This document shows, piece after piece, positions 15,705 to 25,112 of a stretch of 64,000 nucleotides of DNA (positions within the stretch are counted from its first letter, which is position 1; every line of letters begins with the position of its first letter). Under the pieces are notes generated by a model. The model ran no database searches. It saw only the letters and a program-made list of their open reading frames with translations, and had not been told where the DNA came from. The DNA comes from Paludibacter sp963677275. GTDB taxonomy: Bacteria; Bacteroidota; Bacteroidia; Bacteroidales; Paludibacteraceae. The position numbers and the translations under genes are program-made. Where the stretch lies: positions 248,001-312,000 of the forward strand of contig OY781920.1 in the NCBI GenBank assembly GCA_963677275.1. The letters run 5' to 3'.

Positions 15705-17309
15705 ATGAAATATAGAAATAATAAATTAGTTATCGCGATTTTGTCAGTTGTGCTATCTTTTAGCCTGACTTCGTGCGTAGACGATTTGAATGTTACACCA
15801 ATAGATCCAAGCGTAACACAAACCTTTAACCAGGATGGTGTTTTTGCTAAGATTTATGCATCACTTGCCCTTACAGGACAGCAGGGTGCTTCCGGAAGTG
15901 GTGACCTCGATGGTATAGATGAAGGAACATCTTCGTTTATTCGTCTGGTATGGAACCTGAATGAGTTAACGACAGATGAAGCTATCTGTTCGTGGGGTGA
16001 CCCCGGAATACCCGAAATGAATTTCAATACATGGACTTCATCGCACGATCAATTGAAAGGACTGTATGCCCGCTTTTATTTTGGTATCTCTTTGTGTAAT
16101 TTGTTTCTTGAAGAAACTGAGGGACAAACAGATGATAAAAGTGTGAAACAACGTGCCGAAGCTCGTTATATGCGTGCTTTGAATTATTACTATTTGCTCG
16201 ATATGTTTGGAAATGTTCCTTTTGCAACTAAAGTAACTACAGAACTTCCTAAACAAATAAAGAGAGCAGAGTTGTATACATGGATTCTTAATGAACTGAC
16301 AGAAATAGAAGCGGATATGTATGCTCCTCGCACAGGTTCGTATTATCGTGCCGATCAGGCTGCCAACTGGATGTTGCAGACTCGCATGTATCTGAATGCA
16401 GAGGTTTATACCGGAACAGCTCAATGGAATAAAGCTGCTGAATACTCAATGAAAGTGATGACTTCGGCTTATAAATTAAATCCAAGTTACGAACAACTCT
16501 TTATGGGTGACAACGCAGGAACTTTTGACAATTCAAGCGTAAATACAGCTCCACAGGAAATAATTCTTCCGATTGCTGCTGACGGTATTAAAACAAGTAG
16601 CTATGGTAATTCTTTATACCTGATTGCTTCTACAAGAACTACCGGTATGCCGGCTTGGGGAACTACCGAAGGATGGGGAGGAAATCGTGCCCGTTATTCT
16701 TTGGGTAAAAAATTCTTTCCGGGTGGAATTCCTACAGGTTCTGACCTGAGTAAACTTAAAACTTTAGCCGGCGACGACAGAGCTATGTTCTTTGGTTGGG
16801 ATATTGCTGACAGTAAATCGACAGATGTTATGAAAGTAGTGAGCCCTGCAATTTTCAAACAGGGCTTATCGGTAACAAAATATACAAATGTACGTGCTGA
16901 TAAAGCTGCTTCTAATCATGTTCAGTTTGTTGATACTGATTATGCTTTAATGCGTATTGCTGAAGCTTATTTGTCGTATGCCGAAGCAGTAACAAGAGGT
17001 GCAAGTGTTTTGAATGGAAAAGCTGCGCTTGATGTTGTGAATGATTTACGCACACGTGCTCATGCTTCAAAATTAAACGCCTTATCGCTCGAAACTTTGT
17101 GTGATGAATGGTCGAGAGAGTTTTTCTTTGAAGGTCGCCGTCGTACCGATTTGATCCGTTTTGGATTCTATGGTGGAAGCGATTATAACTGGGAATGGAA
17201 AGGTGGATCAATGGCCGGAACAAAATTCAGTGCTAACTACAACTTGTTCCCTATTCCAACTACCGATTTGACAGCTAATCCAAATTTGGAACAAAATACA
17301 GGTTATTAA
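15705..17309 (+). CDS. susD: SusD-like starch-binding surface lipoprotein, 534 aa
   Basis: The lipobox LTSCVDD (Cys near residue 24) predicts an outer-membrane lipoprotein. The TPR-like core shows the family features RAEARYMRALNYYYLLDMFG and, near the C-terminus, EFFFEGRRRTDLIRFGF. It caps SusC and delivers oligosaccharide to the pore. The length is normal (about 530-570). It follows susC by 25 bases and precedes two SusE/F-like lipoproteins by 28 bases, so all four genes are probably co-transcribed. Confidence 0.95.
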   Translation: MKYRNNKLVIAILSVVLSFSLTSCVDDLNVTPIDPSVTQTFNQDGVFAKIYASLALTGQQGASGSGDLDGIDEGTSSFIRLVWNLNELTTDEAICSWGDPGIPEMNFNTWTSSHDQLKGLYARFYFGISLCNLFLEETEGQTDDKSVKQRAEARYMRALNYYYLLDMFGNVPFATKVTTELPKQIKRAELYTWILNELTEIEADMYAPRTGSYYRADQAANWMLQTRMYLNAEVYTGTAQWNKAAEYSMKVMTSAYKLNPSYEQLFMGDNAGTFDNSSVNTAPQEIILPIAADGIKTSSYGNSLYLIASTRTTGMPAWGTTEGWGGNRARYSLGKKFFPGGIPTGSDLSKLKTLAGDDRAMFFGWDIADSKSTDVMKVVSPAIFKQGLSVTKYTNVRADKAASNHVQFVDTDYALMRIAEAYLSYAEAVTRGASVLNGKAALDVVNDLRTRAHASKLNALSLETLCDEWSREFFFEGRRRTDLIRFGFYGGSDYNWEWKGGSMAGTKFSANYNLFPIPTTDLTANPNLEQNTGY

Positions 17310-17336
17310 TTAATTCTAATAAAATTTTAAAATAAT

Positions 17337-18575
17337 ATGAATATGAAGAATATAAATATTAAGATAGTATTCGGGATTTTATTAAGCCTTGTAATGTTCA
17401 CTTCGTGTGAAGATGAGGCTGCCAGCCCGATTATAAATTCAGCTGCTCTCGATGGCTCCCTGACTTTTGTTCTGAACGAATCGCAATACAGCAACTGGAC
17501 TTACGTTCTTTCGGATGCTAATGCTTCAAAAGAAATGGACGCGCTGACCTGTGTGCAGCCTGATTATGGCTTTACAGCAGCAGTTACTTATACCACTCAG
17601 GTAAGTTTTGCCAATACTTTTGCTGAAGGGACTTATCAAAGTTTGCCAACATCAATCAATGGCGAGAAAGTAAGTGTAAACACAAAAGAGATGAACAAAG
17701 CAATGATAGCACTTTATGGTGGTGTTTTGCCCGATCCTGTTGTAACAAAAGATGTTTATGTACGTTTGAAAGCTGTAGTGAGCGAAGCTACAAACAGCCC
17801 GCTTAACGATTCGGTAGCAACAGTGAAGCCCCTTTACTCTAACGTAATTATGATTAAAGTTCAGCCTTATATCGAACCTCTGATGGCATATACCGAAGTG
17901 ATTCCCGTTCCTTACTATATCATTGGTTTAGGAGATGGAGCATGGAATAACAGCAACGAAGGTTTAGGTAAATCGTTGATACCACTCAATGTTGTGCCAG
18001 GAAATAAATACAATGCTCAGGGTGCTGGTGAATATGTATTTACAGGCTATTTCCAGGCATCGAGATCATTTAAACTGATACGTGATATCGGAAGCTGGTC
18101 GGAACAATGGGGAAATAAAGGTGGTGATGGCATCAATAACCTGATTAGTAAAGCTATTGCCGGTGAAGAACCTTCGAACATAAAGGTACCTGCTGATGGT
18201 TATTACACCATTACGTTGAATTCAATTAATAATACACTGAAAGTTGAAGCGGCTGCAATAACTCCTCTTGAGAAGATTGCAAGTGTGGGTCTGATTGGTG
18301 AATTTAATGGATGGGATGAAAAATCTGATATTATAATGACTCCTGTAGAATCAATTAAAAATCACGTTTGGTATGTTACTTATACTTTTGCTTCAAATGC
18401 ATCATCAGATGGTGGATGTAAATTCAGAGCAAACGGTAATTGGGATTTGAACTGGGGTGCACCAAATTTCCCGATTGGAATCGGAACTCCGGGCGGTAAA
18501 AATATACTTTACAAAGCCGGAAAATATACTGTTATCTTCAATGATATTGATGCCAGCTATTATTTTATCCAATAA
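17337..18575 (+). CDS. SusE/SusF-like surface lipoprotein 1, 412 aa
   Basis: A lipoprotein signal (lipobox FTSCED) is followed by a SusE-type N-terminal domain and two carbohydrate-binding modules. One contains YIIGLGDGAWNNSNEG, the other GLIGEFNGWDEKSDI and GKYTVIFNDIDASYYF, where the Trp residues are likely sugar platforms. SusE and SusF proteins bind starch at the cell surface without cutting it. The protein resembles the next gene product over most of its length, so the pair arose by duplication. The start could be the ATG at 17337 or 17343. Confidence 0.88.
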   Translation: MNMKNINIKIVFGILLSLVMFTSCEDEAASPIINSAALDGSLTFVLNESQYSNWTYVLSDANASKEMDALTCVQPDYGFTAAVTYTTQVSFANTFAEGTYQSLPTSINGEKVSVNTKEMNKAMIALYGGVLPDPVVTKDVYVRLKAVVSEATNSPLNDSVATVKPLYSNVIMIKVQPYIEPLMAYTEVIPVPYYIIGLGDGAWNNSNEGLGKSLIPLNVVPGNKYNAQGAGEYVFTGYFQASRSFKLIRDIGSWSEQWGNKGGDGINNLISKAIAGEEPSNIKVPADGYYTITLNSINNTLKVEAAAITPLEKIASVGLIGEFNGWDEKSDIIMTPVESIKNHVWYVTYTFASNASSDGGCKFRANGNWDLNWGAPNFPIGIGTPGGKNILYKAGKYTVIFNDIDASYYFIQ

Positions 18576-18586
18576 TACTTTAAAAA

Positions 18587-18616
18587 TAGAACTACCGCAC
18601 AAAAGCGGTAGTTCTA
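18587..18616 (+). terminator. Intra-operon 12-bp perfect hairpin
   Basis: TAGAACTACCGC and its exact complement enclose ACAAAA, right after the first SusE/F gene. No U tract follows, so it may be a partial terminator or an RNA-stabilising stem that sets lower expression of the next gene. Confidence 0.5.
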
Positions 18617-18657
18617 TCCAAAAGAAAATGTATTAAACAAATTAAATTTTATTGAAA

Positions 18658-19851
18658 ATGAAAAAAACAATATTATTCATATTTTCGCTTGTTATTGGAT
18701 TGGCTTTCACAGCTTGCGAAGATCCTTACGCCAATCAACTCGTTGCCGAACCTGGTGGCTATGAGCAAGGTGCAAAACAGGATGCAAATTTTGTGGTAGC
18801 TCTTAAAACCGGTGTAAGCCCAATAGCAATTCAGGTGACGCAATTGCCAAATAGTTTTGCGCTATTAACTTGTACTTCATTGCCTACGCTTATCGATACG
18901 GCAGCTGTTTTATCGTATAAACTTCAAATATCAAACAAAGCTGATTTCTCAACCTACGTTAATATGACGTCGACTTACTCAGGTAAAGTAAACGAAGACA
19001 TTAAAATCGGGTATCAGGAACTGAATGATAAGTTGTTGGCCTACAACAATGCTGTAGCTGAGCAAACACTTTATGCCCGCGTTATGGCTGTTATTAATAG
19101 TAGCGGATTACAAACTGCTGTAACTTCTTCGGTATTGTCGTTCAAAGCAACGCCGTACAAAAATCCGTTAAAATCGTATACTGAATTTACGCCTCGTCCT
19201 TACTTTATAATAGGTATGGCTAACGGCGCCTGGGATAATTCAGCGGCTGGCTTGGGTGTTTCAATTTATCCGATGACAGTTGTACCCGGAGAATACTTTA
19301 ATGCTGCCGGTGATGGTATGTTCACTTATACCGGTTATTTCTGGGCTTCACGCGGGTTCAAGCTCATTCGTGATTTGGGTAACTGGGACGAACAATGGGG
19401 TAAATCGGGTTCGGCTATAGTGCATAACGATGGTGGTTCGAGCGATATAAAAGTTGAAGCCGATGGTTATTACACAATCACCCTGAATTCCGTAGAAAAT
19501 ACGTTGACAATGGTTCCGGCCACAGTAACTCCTGCAAGCTATACACAAATTGGTTTGATCGGTGGTTTCAATGGTTGGGGTGGAGACATTGTAATGAGTC
19601 CTTGCGAAGCTTCGAACAATCACAACTGGTACGCAACTGTTACTTTCACCGGCGATGATCAGGGTAAATTTCGCGCCAACGGTGGCTGGGATATGGACTG
19701 GGGTACACCAAGTGAAACTTCAGATGGAGATCCATTGTATATGTTTACCGGAATTGGAAAAAAAGGTGGTAAGAACATTGGCGTAAAAGCAGGAACTTAC
19801 ACTGTATTGTTCAACGATATTGATGGTGGTTATTGGTTCTTTAAACAATAA
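18658..19851 (+). CDS. SusE/SusF-like surface lipoprotein 2, 397 aa
   Basis: Lipobox LAFTACED is followed by a SusE-type domain and two starch-binding-like modules (YFIIGMANGAWDNSAAG; GLIGGFNGWGGDIVMSP; GTYTVLFNDIDGGYWFF). It is a paralogue of the preceding gene product with the same module order. I start at the ATG at 18658, not the in-frame TTG six bases earlier. It is the last gene of the sus-like operon, which ends at a strong terminator 26 bases later. It probably widens the range of surface-bound glucans. Confidence 0.88.
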   Translation: MKKTILFIFSLVIGLAFTACEDPYANQLVAEPGGYEQGAKQDANFVVALKTGVSPIAIQVTQLPNSFALLTCTSLPTLIDTAAVLSYKLQISNKADFSTYVNMTSTYSGKVNEDIKIGYQELNDKLLAYNNAVAEQTLYARVMAVINSSGLQTAVTSSVLSFKATPYKNPLKSYTEFTPRPYFIIGMANGAWDNSAAGLGVSIYPMTVVPGEYFNAAGDGMFTYTGYFWASRGFKLIRDLGNWDEQWGKSGSAIVHNDGGSSDIKVEADGYYTITLNSVENTLTMVPATVTPASYTQIGLIGGFNGWGGDIVMSPCEASNNHNWYATVTFTGDDQGKFRANGGWDMDWGTPSETSDGDPLYMFTGIGKKGGKNIGVKAGTYTVLFNDIDGGYWFFKQ

Positions 19852-19876
19852 TAATTGACGGTCAAATTATAAATGA

Positions 19877-19913
19877 AAACAGGACGATCTGAAAAGATCG
19901 TCCTGTTTTTTTT
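19877..19913 (+). terminator. Rho-independent terminator of the sus-like operon
   Basis: ACAGGACGATCT-GAAA-AGATCGTCCTGT is a perfect 12-bp stem with a GAAA tetraloop, followed by a run of T. It can be extended by A-T pairs on both sides. Confidence 0.93.
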
Positions 19914-19963
19914 GATTTCGGCTGATGCTGAAAATCAGCAATAGAAAATCGTTACTTTCGGCC

Positions 19964-21157
19964 TTATGCCAGCTTAGCCAATGCTTCTTTGATCCAACCA
20001 AAAGCTTTCACAAGGTTTTCATCGGAAGTGGCGTAGGACATGCGGATACAATCGGGAGCGCCGAAAGCGCCACCGCCTACACAAGCTACATGTCCTTCTT
20101 CGAGCAGGTACATGGCCAGGTCGCCTGAATTTTCAATTTTTTTTCCGTTGTACGATTTCCCGTAGAAAGAGCTGCAATCGGGGAAAATATAAAAAGCACC
20201 CTGCGGATCGTTGACTTTCAATCCCGGAATTTCGCGGGCCAAGCTTACTACTAAATTTTTACGACGTTCGAATGCTGTACGCATGGTTTCGATACAGCTT
20301 TGGTCGCCGGTGTAAGCAGCTTCGGCTGCTTTTTGAGTCACCGAGCAAGGTCCTGAGGTGTATTGTCCCTGTAGCGTGTTGCAGGCAGATGCTATCCATT
20401 GTGGAGCAGCAATCCAGCCCAAACGCCAGCCTGTCATAGCATATCCTTTCGAAACTCCGTTCACAATCACCACGCGTTCGCGTATGTTTTCGAATTGAGC
20501 AATGCTTTCGTGCGACCCCAAGTAGTTGATGTGTTCGTAAATTTCATCCGAAATTACAATGATATTTGGATATTTAGCCAACACGTCGGCCAATGCTTTG
20601 AGTTCGTCTTTGCTGTAAACACTTCCTGTGGGGTTCGAAGGCGAGCACAGGATCAATGCTTTGGTTTTTGGTGTTATTGCCTCCTCGAGTTGAGCTGCTG
20701 TTATTTTAAAATCCTGTTCGATACCGGCATAAACACTTACCGATTTTCCATCGGCCAATGTTACCATTTCGGGATAACTTACCCAATAAGGAGCAGGGAT
20801 AATTACTTCGTCGCCCTTACCTATAATGGCAAGTATAACATTACAAACCGATTGTTTGGCACCATTGGAACAAACAATTTGTTCAGGTTTGTATACTAAG
20901 TTGTTTTCTGTTTTAAGTTTTGAGCAAATAGCATTGCGTAAAGCAGGATAGCCGGGAACAGGTGAATAAAACGAAAAGTTATTATCCACCGCCTGTTTGG
21001 CCGCTTCTTTAATGTGGTCGGGGGTGTAGAAGTCTGGTTCTCCAACACTAAGATTAATCACATCGATACCCTGAGCTTTTAACTCATTACTTTTTTGCGA
21101 CATGGCCAGCGTTTCCGAAGGGGAAAGCGCAGCCAAACGTTCTGATACTGGATACAT
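19964..21157 (-). CDS. aspB: Class I PLP-dependent aminotransferase, aspartate type, 397 aa
   Basis: It transfers an amino group between aspartate (or a related amino acid) and 2-oxoglutarate in the cytoplasm. The fold I AspB-type pattern is complete: SVGEPDFYTPDHIKEA near residue 37, SPSNPTGSVYS near 172, the PLP-binding SKGYAMTGWRLG with Lys237, and the substrate-binding Arg near the C-terminus (CIRMSYA). The length is normal. It is a single gene, convergent with the sus-like operon. Exact substrate preference cannot be read from sequence, so the symbol is a family label. Confidence 0.92.
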   Translation of the reverse strand: MYPVSERLAALSPSETLAMSQKSNELKAQGIDVINLSVGEPDFYTPDHIKEAAKQAVDNNFSFYSPVPGYPALRNAICSKLKTENNLVYKPEQIVCSNGAKQSVCNVILAIIGKGDEVIIPAPYWVSYPEMVTLADGKSVSVYAGIEQDFKITAAQLEEAITPKTKALILCSPSNPTGSVYSKDELKALADVLAKYPNIIVISDEIYEHINYLGSHESIAQFENIRERVVIVNGVSKGYAMTGWRLGWIAAPQWIASACNTLQGQYTSGPCSVTQKAAEAAYTGDQSCIETMRTAFERRKNLVVSLAREIPGLKVNDPQGAFYIFPDCSSFYGKSYNGKKIENSGDLAMYLLEEGHVACVGGGAFGAPDCIRMSYATSDENLVKAFGWIKEALAKLA

Positions 21158-21189
21158 AATTCTGACTGTGTTTTTTAGTTATTTCGTTG

Positions 21190-21197
21190 CAAAAGTA
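21190..21197 (-). promoter_or_regulatory. -7 element for the aminotransferase
   Basis: TACTTTTG on the minus strand fits TAnnTTTG and lies 33 bases upstream of the start codon. Confidence 0.5.
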
Positions 21198-21399
21198 ATC
21201 AAAAAAAATCAATTCGTATCAGATTGAAAGGTAATTGCTGTAAATTGTAGAGAAATTGTAAGAAATTATGATTTTTATGATTAAACAGTTTCGAAACGAA
21301 AAAGTTTTTTAGTTTTGACTTCTCTATTTGGAAAGTAGATGTTCTGTCTCTGTTTTTAATCCCCGTGCTTTGGAATGAAATAATTGATAGTTTGCTGAT

Positions 21400-22182
21400 T
21401 TACTTCAATTTTATCTCTAAAAGCTGCATGGTACTTTTGTAGCCAAGTTCAAAAATCTCTCTGCCCTTATCTACATCAAAAGTATCGTAGTTGCCCATGT
21501 CTACCGGTTCGATGAGCAGGTCGCACAGTTCTTTGTCATGAATTATATTGGCCTTAAACATAAAGTGATAGGTGCGCGAAGCCACATTCATAAGCGATAG
21601 TTTGTAATCGTCGGCAACGAGCGGACTTGCATTGACTCCAATGACTTTATCGCAATCGGCATGGATGGTTGAAACCGGGAAATTTTTAAGAACACCTCCA
21701 TCTACATAATTTACCCCATCAATTTTTTTTGGAGTAAAGAGTACAGGAACACTGCAAGAGGCAATAATGGGACTGATGAGGTTGCCCTTGTCGAATACAA
21801 CGCTTGTGCCTTTGTCAAGGTTGGTGGCTACAATACGTAAAGGGATTTTAAGCGCTTCGAATGTTTTTGCTCTCAGGTTTTTCAGCATAAATTCCTCGAA
21901 AGCGTCTATTCTGAAAAGTCCGCCATCAGGGATGCGGAATTTTGTCATTTGCCGAAAACTGATGTCTTCGAAAAGTGTTGCTATTTCATCGGGCGTATAT
22001 CCATCGGCATACAGAGCGCCAACAATTGCTCCGGCGCTAACGCCTGAAATGATATCGGGTTTTATGCCTATTTCTTCGAGCGCTTTTAATACGCCTGCAT
22101 GGCACAAACCTTTAATTCCACCCCCACTGAGTGCAATGCCTGTTTTGTAAGGCTTTGATCTGAATACTTTAGCGATTTCCAT
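21400..22182 (-). CDS. Patatin-like phospholipase, 260 aa
   Basis: This is a patatin-fold acyl hydrolase using a Ser-Asp dyad. The oxyanion motif SGGGIKGLCHAG is at about 19-30, the nucleophile Ser49 is in GVSAG, and Asp161 is in YVDGGVLKNFPV. The size matches short bacterial patatins (RssA-like), and there is no signal peptide, so a cytoplasmic or membrane-associated esterase is likely. I start at the ATG at 22182; the in-frame TTG at 22197 adds five unrelated residues. The neighbouring LytTR gene is in the same direction, 92 bases upstream. Confidence 0.9.
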   Translation of the reverse strand: MEIAKVFRSKPYKTGIALSGGGIKGLCHAGVLKALEEIGIKPDIISGVSAGAIVGALYADGYTPDEIATLFEDISFRQMTKFRIPDGGLFRIDAFEEFMLKNLRAKTFEALKIPLRIVATNLDKGTSVVFDKGNLISPIIASCSVPVLFTPKKIDGVNYVDGGVLKNFPVSTIHADCDKVIGVNASPLVADDYKLSLMNVASRTYHFMFKANIIHDKELCDLLIEPVDMGNYDTFDVDKGREIFELGYKSTMQLLEIKLK

Positions 22183-22273
22183 AATGTTAACGTGCAATTA
22201 ATTTAATTATTTATGATCCTGTATATACTTTGTAGCAAAATAAAATGACAGATTCAAAAGTGTTTCGGCGAAT

Positions 22274-23134
22274 TCAGACAGAATACTTCGAAAATTTCTG
22301 CATCACTTTTTCGTAATAAGTTTTTGAAACCGGGATGTCGGGCGTATTTAAGGCATCCATTTCAAGAAAAATTCCTTCTTTTGTTTTTCGTAATACCTTT
22401 ACCTTGTCCAAATTTACAATGTACGAACGGTGACAACGTACCAACGAGCGATCATTTGTCAGGTTTTCCTCCATCCATTTCAATGTATTCCTGATCAGAT
22501 AATGCGATAGTTTGGATTTATTCATATAATGAATGGTTGCATAATTGTCGGCCGAATCGATGTAGAGCAGGTTTTCGATCGCAATCGAAATTTTCAGATC
22601 TCCTTTTTCATCAGCGAAAGCTATGACATTTCTTTTCTGAACTTCGGTTTCAGGTTCGGTCTTGCTTATATTTTCGAGCAAACGGTTTTTTTCGCGCCAC
22701 GAAAAGTACAACCATGATATTGAGTACGGAAGTAATAATACCCAGGCCGTGTTTTTTGCCGATTGTTCGAAGATATCAAGTATATCGCGCGGCTCTGCTT
22801 CGTTTCGCGGGAAAAATTTGGCAAAAAGCGTGAAAAACAGCGACATGGCTACAATCTCGGCAATGATGTAAATGGCATACTGCCAGTAAAACAACTCGTG
22901 TTTTTTAGTGTAAGCCAACATGATGAGCCTGCTTATAACAACTACTAACATGCCGGTAAGTATGATCAGGCTCGAAAAAAAGAAATATTTGAAATCGGTT
23001 ATGTTTGGATACCATCCTCGCGAATTAAATGGCTGAAAAATATTTATAAACAACAGGGCGAAGATAGCCGTAAACAATATCAAGCGGGTGATATTGCCTT
23101 TTTCGTAGAGGTATGCGGGAATCTTTGAGTTCAT
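22274..23134 (-). CDS. Membrane-bound LytTR-domain transcriptional regulator, 286 aa
   Basis: About four transmembrane helices (residues about 15-35, 48-70, 82-105 and 125-145) precede a C-terminal LytTR DNA-binding domain (about 180-280; NLLYIDSADNYATIHY and LVRCHRSYIVNLDKVKVLRK are typical). It probably binds direct repeats in promoters and is anchored in the inner membrane. No histidine kinase lies nearby, so it may sense a signal through its own membrane part. It is divergent from the DUF6051 gene. Confidence 0.9.
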   Translation of the reverse strand: MNSKIPAYLYEKGNITRLILFTAIFALLFINIFQPFNSRGWYPNITDFKYFFFSSLIILTGMLVVVISRLIMLAYTKKHELFYWQYAIYIIAEIVAMSLFFTLFAKFFPRNEAEPRDILDIFEQSAKNTAWVLLLPYSISWLYFSWREKNRLLENISKTEPETEVQKRNVIAFADEKGDLKISIAIENLLYIDSADNYATIHYMNKSKLSHYLIRNTLKWMEENLTNDRSLVRCHRSYIVNLDKVKVLRKTKEGIFLEMDALNTPDIPVSKTYYEKVMQKFSKYSV

Positions 23135-23160
23135 GTGCTTTTTTTAATAAATACATCATG

Positions 23161-23168
23161 CAAAAGTA
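23161..23168 (-). promoter_or_regulatory. -7 element for the LytTR gene
   Basis: TACTTTTG on minus, 27 bases upstream of the start codon, fits TAnnTTTG and implies a very short leader. Confidence 0.5.
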
Positions 23169-23343
23169 TATTATTCCTGTCAAACTGCCAACTTCATTGC
23201 TCCCTGAATTTTTATTTTTTGTCCCTCTATTGCATTATTCACCCCATATCTCTCCTCTTTGTCCCCTTTGTGTAATTTTCTTCCCGCTAAATTGGTTTTA
23301 CTATGACTTTGGTGTTTCTTTGTTATTGTTTTTAAATGCTTTA

Positions 23344-24468
23344 ATGATGAATTATACTGAACGTTTTGGAATGTTGAATGCCGTTTTTGATTGGGATACC
23401 ACCACCGTATTGCCCGAAAGTACATCGACGATTCGTTTCTGTACGTTCCGAAGCAATACATCGTTGTACTTTAAAGCTTCTGAACCAGAAAATTTATTCA
23501 GCGATGATGTAACCGAAAACAAGAGTTTTACTTATCCTGTTTTTGTTCCTGCGGGAGTTGAAAAGTCGGCAGATGCCATTTTGTTGATGCACGGACTCAA
23601 CGAACGGAACTGGAACAAATACCTTACCTGGGCTGAGTTTTTATGCAATTCAACCGGGAAAACAGTGGTTCTTTTCCCGATAGCGTTCCATATCAACCGT
23701 TCGCCTGCTTCGTGGTCCGATCCGCGCTATCTGCATGCTATTTACGATTTGCGAAAAAGACGAAATGCCAACGATAGATCGTTGAGTCTCGCAAATGTCG
23801 CTTTAAGTGAACGTATTACACAAGCTCCTTATCGCTTCTACAGTTCGGGGCGCCAAAGTGTCGACGACATCACGCAACTTATGACTCAAATTAAAAGCGG
23901 GAAACATCCCCTGTTTTGCGAAAATACGAAGGTGGATGTGTTTGCTTACTCCATAGGTGCATTTTTGTCGCAAATTATTTTTATGGCAAATCCTCATGGT
24001 TTATTTTCTGATGCTAAGCTTTTTATGTTTTGTGGTGGCAGCATTTTCAACGCTATGTTTGGCCAGTCGCGTACAATAATGGACAAAGTGGCTTTCGATC
24101 GCCTTTTTAGTTACTACCTGAATGATTTCTCGGCTCAAAACGAAAATGAAGAGTTTTGCGACAAGGTATTTCAATCTTTTTATAGTATGATTGCGCCTGA
24201 AAGAAATACTAAGGAACGGGAAAGTTATTTCGATGAGTTGAATAAACGACTCTCGGGTGTTTCGTTGCAGCGCGATGTGGTAATTCCTTATCAGGGAGTT
24301 GAAATGGCGATTGGAAAGAACCTTGCTCATAAATGCATCGATCTTCTGGATTTCGATTTCGAATATACGCACGAAAATCCATTTCCTGTCAACGGACGAA
24401 TTGACAGAAAAAAAGTAGACGCATCATTTGAACAGGTGTTTTCAAAAGCTGCTGATTTTTTCATGTAA
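23344..24468 (+). CDS. DUF6051-type alpha/beta-hydrolase-like protein, 374 aa
   Basis: The predicted protein has hydrolase-fold signs: a strand and oxyanion loop (ILLMHGLNERNW) and a nucleophile elbow (VFAYSIGAFLSQ) with Ser in A-Y-S-I-G. Both resemble the DUF6051 family of Bacteroidetes, whose substrate is unknown. An open frame extends upstream to 23113, but those residues overlap the divergent LytTR gene and its promoter and are not protein-like, so I start at the ATG at 23344 (23347 is equally possible). There is no signal peptide, so a cytoplasmic enzyme is likely. Confidence 0.78.
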   Translation: MMNYTERFGMLNAVFDWDTTTVLPESTSTIRFCTFRSNTSLYFKASEPENLFSDDVTENKSFTYPVFVPAGVEKSADAILLMHGLNERNWNKYLTWAEFLCNSTGKTVVLFPIAFHINRSPASWSDPRYLHAIYDLRKRRNANDRSLSLANVALSERITQAPYRFYSSGRQSVDDITQLMTQIKSGKHPLFCENTKVDVFAYSIGAFLSQIIFMANPHGLFSDAKLFMFCGGSIFNAMFGQSRTIMDKVAFDRLFSYYLNDFSAQNENEEFCDKVFQSFYSMIAPERNTKERESYFDELNKRLSGVSLQRDVVIPYQGVEMAIGKNLAHKCIDLLDFDFEYTHENPFPVNGRIDRKKVDASFEQVFSKAADFFM

Positions 24469-24547
24469 GGAATTCCTGATTTGAAGATTTTGTGCTGATT
24501 TCAGTGTTTTTTAATTTGCTGAATGAACTTGTCCTTTTACTTTTGGT

Positions 24548-24555
24548 TATATTTG
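24548..24555 (+). promoter_or_regulatory. -7 element for the DUF456 gene
   Basis: TATATTTG is a perfect TAnnTTTG match, 40 bases upstream of the ATG at 24595. Confidence 0.5.
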
Positions 24556-24594
24556 TAAAATATTTATCGTAAAGTATTAAAACTACAATTCAGC

Positions 24595-25068
24595 ATGGAC
24601 ATTTTTCTTATACTACTTGCCGGTTTGTTTTTACTTGTCGGACTTTTGGGGTCGGTGTTGCCTGTTTTGCCGGGAACACCACTGAGTTATGTCGGAATCA
24701 TTTTGCTGCACCTTACCGAAAGAGTTCAGTTCTCATCGCAATTTCTTGTGTTTTGGGCTGTTGTGGTAGTGTTGGTGCAATTGTTCGATTATTTTTTTCC
24801 TGTTTGGGGAACGAAAAAGTTTGGCGGTTCCAAGCGGGGTGTTTGGGGAAGTTCGCTTGGCTTGGTAGCTGGTTTGTTTGCCGGACCCTGGGGAATACTG
24901 CTCGGTCCTTTTGTGGGAGCTTTGCTTGGTGAATTGTCGGCCAATAAAAGCAATAAAGAGGCCATGCGTGCTGCTTTTGGAGCATTTGTTGGATTTTTGT
25001 TGGGTACTATTTCTAAACTTATCGTTGCCGGATTTCTGATTTATTATTACTTCGAAGCTTTGATCTGA
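24595..25068 (+). CDS. DUF456 family membrane protein, 157 aa
   Basis: Nearly the whole protein is hydrophobic, with about four to five membrane helices. The motif LLGSVLPVLPGTPLSYVGI near the N-terminus and the glycine-rich GLVAGLFAGPWGILLGPFVG repeat define DUF456. The glycine zipper suggests helix packing, and the function is unknown. The gene sits 44 bases upstream of the deformylase-like gene in the same direction, possibly in one transcript. Confidence 0.9.
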   Translation: MDIFLILLAGLFLLVGLLGSVLPVLPGTPLSYVGIILLHLTERVQFSSQFLVFWAVVVVLVQLFDYFFPVWGTKKFGGSKRGVWGSSLGLVAGLFAGPWGILLGPFVGALLGELSANKSNKEAMRAAFGAFVGFLLGTISKLIVAGFLIYYYFEALI

Positions 25069-25112
25069 AAGCTAATATTCTAAGTCAGAATTGCTTTCTT
25101 AAAATATCTTAT

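Noticed and set aside
23113..23343. 77-residue N-terminal extension of the DUF6051 protein
   Set aside because: It overlaps the divergent LytTR start and promoter and is not protein-like; the ATG at 23344 is preferred.
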